From contig DAHWBL010000121.1 of NCBI GenBank assembly GCA_027323595.1, positions 1 to 8,964 on the forward strand: a stretch of 8,964 nt of DNA. Reading direction: 5' to 3'. Shown here in pieces: positions 1 to 6,100 of this stretch. The notes below the pieces were generated by a model that saw only the letters and a list, made by a program, of their open reading frames with translations, had not been told where the DNA came from and did not search any database. The position numbers and the translations under genes were made by a program. Every line of letters begins with the position of its first letter. The stretch's first letter is position 1. This DNA is from Acetobacteraceae bacterium. GTDB taxonomy: Bacteria; Pseudomonadota; Alphaproteobacteria; Acetobacterales; Acetobacteraceae.

Positions 1-2508
1 TATTCGCCGGCGACGGGGCTGCCGATCGAGGCGCAGACGGTCAGCCAGATGGTCGATCGGGTGCTGGCGATGCCGCCAGGCACGAGGCTGCTGCTGCTCG
101 CGCCGGTGGTGAGCGACCGCAAGGGTGAATATCGCAAGGAACTCGCCGAGTTGCAGCGCCGCGGTTTCACGCGGGTCAAGATCGACGGCACGCTCTACGA
201 AATCGGCGAGGTGCCGGCGCTGAACCGCAAGATCCGGCATCAGATCGAGGCGGTGGTCGATCGGGTGGTGGTGCGCGACGACCTCGCCCAGCGGCTGGCC
301 GACAGTTTCGAGACCGCGCTTGGCCTGTCCGACGGGGTGGTGTTCGCCGAGGATGCGACGAGCGGGGCGCGCACGGTGTTCTCCTCGCGCTTCGCCTGTC
401 CGGTGTCGGGCTTCTCGATCACCGAGATCGAGCCAAGGCTGTTCAGCTTCAACAGCCCGCATGGCGCCTGTCCGGCGTGCGACGGGCTGGGGGTCGAGAT
501 GTTCTTCGATCCGATGCTGGTGGTGCCCAGCGAGGCGCTGTCGCTTGGCGAAGGTGCTGTCGCACCCTGGATCAACAGCAAATCGCCCTATTACGACCAG
601 ACCCTGCAAAGCATCGCGCGGCACTTCAAGGTGGCGATGCGCACGCCCTGGCAGGATTTGCCCGACGCGGTTCGGCAGTGCGTTCTGTATGGGTCCGACA
701 AGGAAGATATCGCATTTTCCTACAAGGATGGGGTCCGCAACTACACGGTGACCAAGCCGTTCGAGGGGGTGCTGCATAATTTGCAGCGCCGCTTCGCCGA
801 GACCGACAGCGCCTGGGTGCGCGAGGAGATGTCGCGCTATCAGGCGGAGAAGCATTGCGCGGTGTGCGGCGGCGCGCGGCTGCGCCCCGAGGCGCTGGCG
901 GTGAAGGTGGCCGGCAAAAACATCGCCGAGGTCTCGGAACTGTCGATCCGCCATGCGCATCGCTGGTTCGCCGGGGTGGCCGACACGCTGACCCCGCAGC
1001 GGCTTGAGATCGCGCGGCGCATCCTGCGCGAGATCGATGAGCGGCTGCGGTTTTTGGTCGATGTGGGGCTCGATTATCTGACGCTGGCGCGCGGTTCGGC
1101 GAGCCTGTCGGGTGGCGAGAGCCAGCGCATTCGCCTGGCCAGTCAGATCGGCTCGGGGCTGACCGGTGTGCTCTATGTGCTCGATGAGCCCTCGATCGGG
1201 CTGCACCAGCGCGACAATGAGCGGCTGCTGGGCACGTTGCGGCGGTTGAAGAGCCTTGGCAACACCGTTTTGGTTGTGGAACATGATGAGGACGCGATCC
1301 GCGCCGCCGACCATCTGATCGACATGGGCCCGGCGGCGGGCGTGGAAGGCGGGCACGTGGTGGCGTCGGGCACGCCGGCGGAGGTTTCGGCAAATCCGAA
1401 GTCGCTGACGGGCGATTATCTGTCCGGGCGGCGGCGGATCGAGATCCCCGCGGTGCGGCGCAAGATCGATCGGCGGCGGATGCTGAAGGTGATCGGCGCG
1501 CACGGCAACAATCTGCGCGATGTCGATGCGGAGTTCCCGCTGGGCAGCTTCACCTGCGTGTGCGGGGTGTCGGGCGGCGGCAAATCGACGCTGGTGGTGG
1601 ACACGCTCTACAAGGCGGCGTCGCGCCGGCTGATGGGGTCGGGCGAGGTGCCCGCGCCGTACCAGAAAATCGAAGGTCTTGAGCTGCTCGACAAGATCAT
1701 CGACATCGACCAGTCGCCGATCGGCCGCACGCCGCGTTCCAACCCGGCCACCTACACCGACCTGTTCGCGCCGATCCGTGACTGGTTCGCCGAGTTGCCG
1801 GAATCACGCGCGCGCGGCTACAAGCCTGGCCGCTTCAGCTTCAACGTGAAGGGCGGGCGCTGCGAGGCGTGCCAGGGCGACGGGCTGATCAAGATCGAGA
1901 TGCACTTCCTGCCCGACATGTTCGTCACCTGCGACACCTGCAAGGGCGCGCGCTATAATCGCGAGACGCTGGAAGTGAAGTTCCGCGGCAAGTCGATCGC
2001 CGACATCCTGGCGATGACGGTGGACGAAGCCACGCCGTTCTTTTCGGCGGTGTCGCGCATCCATGACCGACTGTCGATACTTTCGCGCGTGGGGCTTGGC
2101 TATATCAAACTCGGGCAGCAGGCCACCACGCTGTCGGGCGGCGAGGCGCAGCGGATCAAGCTGGCCAAGGAGCTCGCCCGTCGCGCCACCGGGCGCACGC
2201 TGTATATTCTGGACGAGCCCACCACCGGGCTGCATTTCGAGGATGTGCGCAAGCTGCTCGAAGTGCTGCACGCGCTGGTGGATGCGGGCAATTCCATCGT
2301 GGTGATCGAGCATAATCTGGAAGTGCTCAAGACCGCCGACTGGCTGATCGATCTTGGTCCGGAGGGCGGCGATGGCGGCGGGATGATCGTCGCCGCCGGC
2401 ACACCCGAGGCGGTGGCGCAAAATCCGGCGAGCCACACGGGCAAATTCCTCGCCGCATTGCTGGCCCGCGCGCCGGCGCCCAAGGCGAAGAAGCGCGCGA
2501 CCCGCTGA
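1..2508 (+). CDS. uvrA: Excinuclease ABC subunit A (UvrA), 5'-truncated by the window edge
   Basis: DNA-damage recognition ATPase of nucleotide excision repair, which loads UvrB on lesions in the cytoplasm. The frame is open from base 1: the codons before the first ATG (base 49) read as UvrA sequence (YSPATGLPIEAQTVSQ), so that ATG is internal. About 120 N-terminal residues, including the first Walker A, lie outside the window; 835 residues are visible. Numbering from the Met at base 49: ABC signature LSGGESQ 353-359, Walker B YVLDEPS about 376-382 and switch His 412; second Walker A GVSGGGKST 506-514, signature LSGGEAQ 695-701, Walker B YILDEPTT about 719-726 and His 755. The C-terminal zinc finger is intact (C605, C608, C628, C631). 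The first zinc site has CPVS where E. coli has CPIC, so one of its four Cys is missing (C117, S120, C141, C144). The C-terminus ends in a short Ala/Lys-rich tail. The assignment is secure because the match to E. coli UvrA runs along the whole visible length. Confidence 0.97.
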   Translation, partial: YSPATGLPIEAQTVSQMVDRVLAMPPGTRLLLLAPVVSDRKGEYRKELAELQRRGFTRVKIDGTLYEIGEVPALNRKIRHQIEAVVDRVVVRDDLAQRLADSFETALGLSDGVVFAEDATSGARTVFSSRFACPVSGFSITEIEPRLFSFNSPHGACPACDGLGVEMFFDPMLVVPSEALSLGEGAVAPWINSKSPYYDQTLQSIARHFKVAMRTPWQDLPDAVRQCVLYGSDKEDIAFSYKDGVRNYTVTKPFEGVLHNLQRRFAETDSAWVREEMSRYQAEKHCAVCGGARLRPEALAVKVAGKNIAEVSELSIRHAHRWFAGVADTLTPQRLEIARRILREIDERLRFLVDVGLDYLTLARGSASLSGGESQRIRLASQIGSGLTGVLYVLDEPSIGLHQRDNERLLGTLRRLKSLGNTVLVVEHDEDAIRAADHLIDMGPAAGVEGGHVVASGTPAEVSANPKSLTGDYLSGRRRIEIPAVRRKIDRRRMLKVIGAHGNNLRDVDAEFPLGSFTCVCGVSGGGKSTLVVDTLYKAASRRLMGSGEVPAPYQKIEGLELLDKIIDIDQSPIGRTPRSNPATYTDLFAPIRDWFAELPESRARGYKPGRFSFNVKGGRCEACQGDGLIKIEMHFLPDMFVTCDTCKGARYNRETLEVKFRGKSIADILAMTVDEATPFFSAVSRIHDRLSILSRVGLGYIKLGQQATTLSGGEAQRIKLAKELARRATGRTLYILDEPTTGLHFEDVRKLLEVLHALVDAGNSIVVIEHNLEVLKTADWLIDLGPEGGDGGGMIVAAGTPEAVAQNPASHTGKFLAALLARAPAPKAKKRATR

Positions 2509-2514
2509 GGCTGC

Positions 2515-3867
2515 TCAGACCGGCAGGCTCGCCGTCGCCACCAGACCGCCTTCGGGGCGATTGGCAAGCGTCACGTCGCCGCCATGCGCGCGCAGGATGT
2601 TGCGCGCGATCGGCAGGCCAAGGCCGGTGCCGCCGGTTTCGCGGTTGCGGCTGGATTCGAGCCGGTGGAACGGTTCGAACACGCGCTGCATGTCGTCGGG
2701 CGGAATCCCCGGCCCGTCATCGGCCACCTCGATGCGCAGCAGCGGCGGACGCTCGCCAGACGGTGGCGGCAGCAGGCGCACACGGGCCGCCCCGCCATAG
2801 AGCAGCGCGTTGCCGACCAGATTGGCGATGGCGCGCTTGAGCGCCATCGGGCGGGCCTGGATGGTGAGGTGCTCGGGGCCGTCATAGCTCAGCCGCTCGG
2901 CGGGCTGGTCGGGGGCGGCGTCGGCGGCCTCGTCGAGCACGGTGCGCAGCAGCGCCGGCAGATCCATCGCGGTGGGCTGCTCGGAGCCGGAGATGTCCTT
3001 GCCGAACTGCAAGGTGGAGGCGACCATGGTTTCGAGCTGTTGCAGATCGCCGAGGAATTTGGTGCGCAGCTCGTCATCATCGATGAATTCGGCGCGCAGC
3101 TTCAGCCGGGTGATCGGGGTGCGCAGGTCGTGGCCGATGGCGCTGATCAGAAAGGTGCGGTCGGCGACGAAGCGGCGGATGCGCGCGGCCATGGTGTTGA
3201 AGGCGGCGGCGGCGGCGACCACCTCGGAGGGGCCGGTTTCGGGCAGAGGGGCGGCGTTGACATCGCGCCCGAGCCGTTCGGCGGCGGCGGCCAGCACCCG
3301 CACCGGGGCGGTCAGCCGACGGGCCGCCCAGACCAGAAGCATGGCGGCCACCGCGGTCATCAGCGCGAAGGCGGCGAGAAATCCTGGCGCGTGCAGCAGC
3401 CGTGGCGGCGGCGGATGCTCGCTGACCGACAGCCAGCGGCCATCGGGCAGGCGCATGCCGATCACCACGCGCAATTCCTGCTCGTCCCACAGAATGCGCG
3501 ACTCGCGCGGGCGCAGCGGCTGCGGCAGCGGCACCAGCAGCATCGACAGGCGCAGGATGCGCTGTATCTCCACCGGCACCCGCACCAGCCCCAGGCCCGG
3601 CGGCTCGTCGGACAGCACCACGGTCATGTCGGGCGGCAGGTTCATCGCGCGCACCCGCGCGACCAGGTCCTCGGGCGGGGTCAGCACCACCACGCGATAC
3701 AGGCCCATCACGCGCGTCGCGGCTTCCTGTGCCTCGGCGATGCGAATCAGGTCGCGGCGGTCGAGCGCGTGGATGGTGAGCCCGGCGAGCTGCACCACGG
3801 CGAGACCGGCGAGCACGATGAGGGTGGTGCGCCAGGCGAGGCTGCGCGGCCAAAGACGCAGGCGCAT
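2515..3867 (-). CDS. EnvZ-type sensor histidine kinase, membrane-bound
   Basis: Inner-membrane HAMP-containing histidine kinase of 450 residues, which should autophosphorylate and pass phosphate to the regulator encoded just upstream. Visible order: TM1 about 14-34, a periplasmic segment of about 125 residues, TM2 about 162-182, HAMP about 183-235, then a dimerisation/H-box with GHDLRTP (phospho-acceptor H246). The ATPase domain follows with an N-box around NLVGNA (N353), G1 box DDGPGIP 383-389, F-box VFEPFHR 396-402 and G2 box GGTGLGL 412-418. H-box and length resemble E. coli EnvZ (HDLRTP with a following T-R), but the periplasmic part is not recognisably the same, so the signal is unknown. 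That segment has no His or Cys cluster. The ATG lies 6 bp after the regulator stop, consistent with co-transcription and translational coupling; I see no strong ribosome-binding site. It converges on uvrA with 6 bp between stops. The EnvZ-like class is clear; a specific gene name is not justified. Confidence 0.93.
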   Translation of the reverse strand: MRLRLWPRSLAWRTTLIVLAGLAVVQLAGLTIHALDRRDLIRIAEAQEAATRVMGLYRVVVLTPPEDLVARVRAMNLPPDMTVVLSDEPPGLGLVRVPVEIQRILRLSMLLVPLPQPLRPRESRILWDEQELRVVIGMRLPDGRWLSVSEHPPPPRLLHAPGFLAAFALMTAVAAMLLVWAARRLTAPVRVLAAAAERLGRDVNAAPLPETGPSEVVAAAAAFNTMAARIRRFVADRTFLISAIGHDLRTPITRLKLRAEFIDDDELRTKFLGDLQQLETMVASTLQFGKDISGSEQPTAMDLPALLRTVLDEAADAAPDQPAERLSYDGPEHLTIQARPMALKRAIANLVGNALLYGGAARVRLLPPPSGERPPLLRIEVADDGPGIPPDDMQRVFEPFHRLESSRNRETGGTGLGLPIARNILRAHGGDVTLANRPEGGLVATASLPV

Positions 3868-3873
3868 GCTGCG

Positions 3874-4593
3874 TTAAAGCCGTTCGACGGCGGCGGCCAG
3901 CACGTAGCCGCCGCCGCGCACCGTCTTGATCAACTGCGCGTGGCGGCCGTCATCCTCGAGTTTGCGGCGCAGGCGGCTGACGGCGACATCGATCGCGCGA
4001 TCGAACGGGCCGGCCTGGCGGCCACGCAGAAGATCGAGCAGCATGTCGCGGGTGAGCACGCGGTTGGCGCGTTCGGCGAGCGCGAGCAGCAGGTCGAACT
4101 CGCCGGCGGTCAGCGCCACCTCCACGCCGTCGGGGTTGACCAGGCGGCGGCGCGTCGGCTCGATGGTCCAGCCGGCGAAGCGCAGGTTGCGGCCGGCATC
4201 CTCATGCGCGCCGGCACTGCGTTCGCCGGTGCGGCGCAGCACGGCGCGAATGCGGGCGAGCAGCTCGCGCGGGCTGAAGGGCTTGGGCACATAGTCGTCG
4301 GCGCCCAGCTCCAGGCCGATGATGCGGTCGGTCTCATCGCCCATGGCGGTGAGCATGACGATCGGGATGTCGGCCTGGCTGCGCATCCAGCGGGCCAGCT
4401 CCAGGCCGCTTTCGCCAGGCAGCATCAGATCGAGCACCACCAGATGATAATGCCCGTTCGGCCAGGCGCGGCGCGCCTCGCGGGCGTCGCGCACCGCGGT
4501 GACGCGAAAGCGGTGGCGTTCGAGAAAGCGGGCCAGAAGATCGCGAATCTCGCGATCGTCATCGACCACCATGACGTGCGGCATCTGCTCCAT
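3874..4593 (-). CDS. OmpR-family response regulator
   Basis: Cytoplasmic DNA-binding response regulator and partner of the kinase that follows. From the chosen ATG the protein is 239 residues, the same length as E. coli OmpR. The receiver domain (about 5-120) has the acidic pair D11/D12, phospho-acceptor D55 in VLDLMLPGE, T82 and K104 in KPF. A winged-helix domain (about 135-235) ends in the OmpR-like stretch SRLRRKLE and KTVRGGGYVL. Start choice: the frame runs 16 codons further upstream to a TTG, but the ATG at 4593 places the phospho-acceptor at residue 55 as in OmpR and removes an unrelated leader peptide. An ATG at 4584 is also possible. No convincing Shine-Dalgarno precedes 4593; AGGG lies 15 nt away and a TATTGT hexamer ends 7 nt away, so a leaderless message is possible. 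The gene is divergent from the small exported protein at 4717, and one GTTNCA box abuts its start, suggesting autoregulation. Confidence 0.94.
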   Translation of the reverse strand: MEQMPHVMVVDDDREIRDLLARFLERHRFRVTAVRDAREARRAWPNGHYHLVVLDLMLPGESGLELARWMRSQADIPIVMLTAMGDETDRIIGLELGADDYVPKPFSPRELLARIRAVLRRTGERSAGAHEDAGRNLRFAGWTIEPTRRRLVNPDGVEVALTAGEFDLLLALAERANRVLTRDMLLDLLRGRQAGPFDRAIDVAVSRLRRKLEDDGRHAQLIKTVRGGGYVLAAAVERL

Positions 4594-4595
4594 GC

Positions 4596-4605
4596 TTGTT
4601 ACAAT
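4596..4605 (+). promoter_or_regulatory. GTTNCA box 1 (TTGTTACAAT), putative response-regulator site
   Basis: TTGTTACAAT contains GTTACA at 4598-4603 and differs by one base from box 2 (TTGTTTCAAT). It begins 2 bp upstream of the regulator ATG and coincides with the only plausible -10 hexamer of that gene, so a protein bound here would be expected to hinder its transcription. It is also a small dyad (TTGT-T-ACAA), so another regulator type cannot be excluded. Confidence 0.4.
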
Positions 4606-4632
4606 AGGCCCTCGCGACGCGCCGTGCAGCCA

Positions 4633-4652
4633 TTGTTTCAATCGGTTGCAAT
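4633..4652 (+). promoter_or_regulatory. Tandem GTTNCA boxes 2 and 3, 10-bp period, putative OmpR-type operator
   Basis: TTGTTTCAAT (4633-4642) is followed directly by CGGTTGCAAT (4643-4652). The hexamers GTTTCA and GTTGCA start at 4635 and 4645, exactly one helical turn apart. OmpR/PhoB-family dimers typically bind two direct half-sites with this period, and such a regulator is encoded 40 bp away. Box 3 matches box 1 at 7 of 10 positions. Binding by this particular regulator is inferred. Confidence 0.45.
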
Positions 4653-4702
4653 TCGTCGCCCTGGTGAGACCTGCCCGCGCCTAAAAGGCAATTCACATGG
4701 TC

Positions 4703-4708
4703 GGAGGG
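4703..4708 (+). promoter_or_regulatory. Ribosome-binding site GGAGGG fixing the start at 4717
   Basis: GGAGGG lies 8 nt before the ATG at 4717. It is the best Shine-Dalgarno match next to any start in this window. It decides the start of the small exported protein, because the same frame is open for more than 2 kb upstream with no stop. Confidence 0.85.
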
Positions 4709-4716
4709 AATTCATC

Positions 4717-5145
4717 ATGCGCAATCGTTATGCTTTCGCACTGGCGATCGGCTCGGCGGTGTTGGCCGGCGGGCTGGCGCTGGCGGTGGCCCAGCCGGCG
4801 CCGCCGCCGGGGATGGGTGGGCCGATGGGCGGGCCGGGGATGGACGGACAGATGCAGGGGCCGCCGATGGGTGGCTGGCACGGCCCGTTTCATCATTTCT
4901 GGCACCATGATCGCGGCATGTTCAGCCTGATCCACACCGCGCCGGACCGCGCGCTGTCGGGCCCGGACGTGCAGAAGATCGCCGAGGGGCTGCTGCTGTG
5001 GAAGGGCAACCATGACTGGAAGGTGACCGAGGTGACCGAGCGCGACAAGGACAGCGTCGGCTTCGCCTTCGCCACCGCCAAGGGCGACGTGATCGCGCGC
5101 TTCACCATCGACCGCCATAGCGGGCAGTGGCAGCGGGTGAGCTGA
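4717..5145 (+). CDS. Small exported Met/His-rich protein with PepSY-like C-terminus, function unknown
   Basis: A 142-residue protein that I do not recognise by name. It begins with a clear signal peptide (positive MRNR, hydrophobic 5-24, likely cleavage after AVA at 25), so it should act in the periplasm. Next comes a low-complexity Pro/Gly/Met segment (about 27-53) with repeated GPMGG-like units and Met-x2/3-Met spacing. A His-rich patch follows (GPFHHFWHHD about 56-65; H55, H59, H60, H63, H64). The C-terminal part (about 78-142) has one helix followed by strands ending in a D-x-x-SG-x-W-x-x-V turn, which resembles a PepSY-type domain. The Met and His clusters suggest binding of copper or another soft metal, but this is inference. 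It has a strong ribosome-binding site and lies divergently next to an OmpR/EnvZ-like pair with candidate operators between them, so it may be a target or accessory protein of that system. Start and reading frame are well supported by the signal peptide and ribosome-binding site. Confidence 0.85.
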   Translation: MRNRYAFALAIGSAVLAGGLALAVAQPAPPPGMGGPMGGPGMDGQMQGPPMGGWHGPFHHFWHHDRGMFSLIHTAPDRALSGPDVQKIAEGLLLWKGNHDWKVTEVTERDKDSVGFAFATAKGDVIARFTIDRHSGQWQRVS

Positions 5146-5207
5146 GGCGCGGTCTGGCGGGAATACCGGGTCCGGCGCGCCGCGGCAGGGTCGCGGTGCG
5201 CGGGATT

Positions 5208-5216
5208 TGGTATATT
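5208..5216 (+). promoter_or_regulatory. Extended -10 promoter (TGGTATATT) for the PfkB-family kinase gene
   Basis: TATATT at 5211-5216 matches the sigma-70 -10 consensus at five of six positions and is preceded by TGn, an extended -10. No recognisable -35 lies at the usual distance. The -10 ends 8 bp before the ATG at 5225, so transcription should start at or within a base or two of the start codon. It stands out as the only AT-rich patch in the GC-rich gap 5146-5224. Confidence 0.5.
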
Positions 5217-5224
5217 CTGCGCGG

Positions 5225-6100
5225 ATGCCGGCTTTCGTCACCGTCACGCTGAACCCCGCGCTCGATCTGGGCTGCGCGTTGCCGCGGCTGCTGCCCACGC
5301 ACAAGCTGCGGGTGCCCGGCTATCATTACGACCCCGGCGGCGGCGGGCTGAATGTCGCGCGGGTGCTGCACCGGCTGGACGCGCAGGTGCGCGCGCTGGT
5401 GCTGCTGGGCGGCCATGGCGGGGAGTGGCTGGCCACCCTGCTGCGCGCCGAGGGGGTGGATTTCGAGGTGGTGCCGGTGGCCGCCGAGACGCGGGTCTGT
5501 CTCAATCTGCATGAGAGCGAGACCGGGCTGGAATATCGCATCATCCCCGAGGGCGCGCCGCTGACCGCCGCGGAGGCCGAGGCGGCGCGGCGGGCGGTTG
5601 GCGCGCAGACGCCGCGCTGGCTGGTGGCCAGCGGCAGCCTCGCGCCGGGCCTGCCGGATGATTTCTACGCGGTGCTGGCGCGCGGGCGCGGGGCGGCGCG
5701 GATCGCGGTGGATTGTTCGGGCCGGGCGCTGGCGCCGCTGCGTGGGCAGGGGCTTGATCTGTTGAAAGTGAGTCACAGCGAACTTGCGCTGATCAGCGGC
5801 GGCACGGTGGCCGAGGTGGAGGCGACCGCGCGCGCGCTGGTGGCGGACGGCACCGCCGCGATGGTGGCGGTGACGCTGGGCGAGGCCGGAGCGGTGCTGG
5901 TCGATGCGCGGACGGCGGTGCGGCTGCCGGCGCGCCAGGTGGCGGTGCGCAGCACGGTGGGCGCGGGCGATGCGTTTCTGGCCGGGCTGGTGCTGGCGCT
6001 GGATCAGGGGCGCGACCGGGAGGAGGCGCTGGATTTCGCCATCGGGGTGAGCGCCGCGGTGGTGGCCACCGAGGGCAGCGCGCGGCTCACCCCGCTCTGA
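5225..6100 (+). CDS. pfkB: PfkB-family sugar-phosphate kinase, probable 6-phosphofructokinase (Pfk-2 type)
   Basis: Cytoplasmic ribokinase-fold kinase of 291 residues (E. coli Pfk-2 has 309), expected to phosphorylate fructose-6-phosphate to the 1,6-bisphosphate with ATP. It shares with Pfk-2 the N-terminal TLNPALD (D14), K27 and R29 in KLR, the glycine run before NVAR (GGGGLNVAR 38-46), R90, the SGSLAPG loop (136-142), VDCSGRAL (162-169), TLGEAGA (217-223) and the catalytic STVGAGD (243-249, base D249). K27, R29 and R90 fall at the same numbers as in Pfk-2, supporting a sugar-phosphate substrate. Where Pfk-2 has KPNQKE, this protein has KVSHSE (181-186), so the Asn of the NxxE metal/ATP motif is Ser. 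The ATG at 5225 gives the family start; a TTG at 5207 would overlap the -10 element. No ribosome-binding site is seen. The 3' end overlaps the convergent oxyR by 14 bp. 1-phosphofructokinase or tagatose-6-phosphate kinase remain possible; no PTS genes are nearby. Confidence 0.88.
   Translation: MPAFVTVTLNPALDLGCALPRLLPTHKLRVPGYHYDPGGGGLNVARVLHRLDAQVRALVLLGGHGGEWLATLLRAEGVDFEVVPVAAETRVCLNLHESETGLEYRIIPEGAPLTAAEAEAARRAVGAQTPRWLVASGSLAPGLPDDFYAVLARGRGAARIAVDCSGRALAPLRGQGLDLLKVSHSELALISGGTVAEVEATARALVADGTAAMVAVTLGEAGAVLVDARTAVRLPARQVAVRSTVGAGDAFLAGLVLALDQGRDREEALDFAIGVSAAVVATEGSARLTPL

Larger units (their letters stand above)
4594..4716. promoter_or_regulatory. Divergent regulatory region between response regulator and small exported protein
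   Basis: This 123-bp region is the only long non-coding gap in the window and separates two divergent genes. It holds three related boxes, a strong ribosome-binding site for the + strand gene, and a possible -10 for the - strand gene (TATTGT, complement of 4600-4605). I could not find a convincing -35/-10 pair for the + strand gene. Position and content suggest it holds both promoters and their control sites. This is inference from sequence alone. Confidence 0.6.

Noticed and set aside
626..2436. Several antisense frames (up to 255 codons) within uvrA.
   Set aside because: They are low-complexity Arg/Pro/Ala products with no domains, lying opposite strongly conserved uvrA sequence.
2505..2518. 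A CTGAG-GCTG-CTCAG hairpin spanning the facing stop codons of uvrA and the kinase gene.
   Set aside because: The stem is only 5 bp and there is no T-run on either strand, so I cannot call it a terminator. The symmetry partly follows from two TGA stops facing each other.
4594..4641. A longer form of the response regulator starting at TTG 4641.
   Set aside because: It would add 16 residues that do not resemble the family and would translate through the candidate operators. The ATG at 4593 gives the OmpR length and places the phospho-acceptor at residue 55.
2584..4716. A frame on the + strand, open for about 711 codons antisense to the kinase and regulator genes and running in phase into the small exported protein.
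   Set aside because: It is the shadow of two well-supported genes in very GC-rich DNA, where stop codons are rare. The product is compositionally odd (Gln/His/Gly/Arg-rich) with no domain I recognise, while the ATG at 4717 has a strong ribosome-binding site and starts a proper signal peptide. It is an annotation trap: the small protein must not be called as an 853-residue protein.
5173..5182. A CGGCGCGCCG palindrome in the gap between the small exported protein and pfkB.
   Set aside because: Short GC-only palindromes are expected by chance at this base composition, and there is no adjoining T-run or repeat to suggest a terminator or operator.
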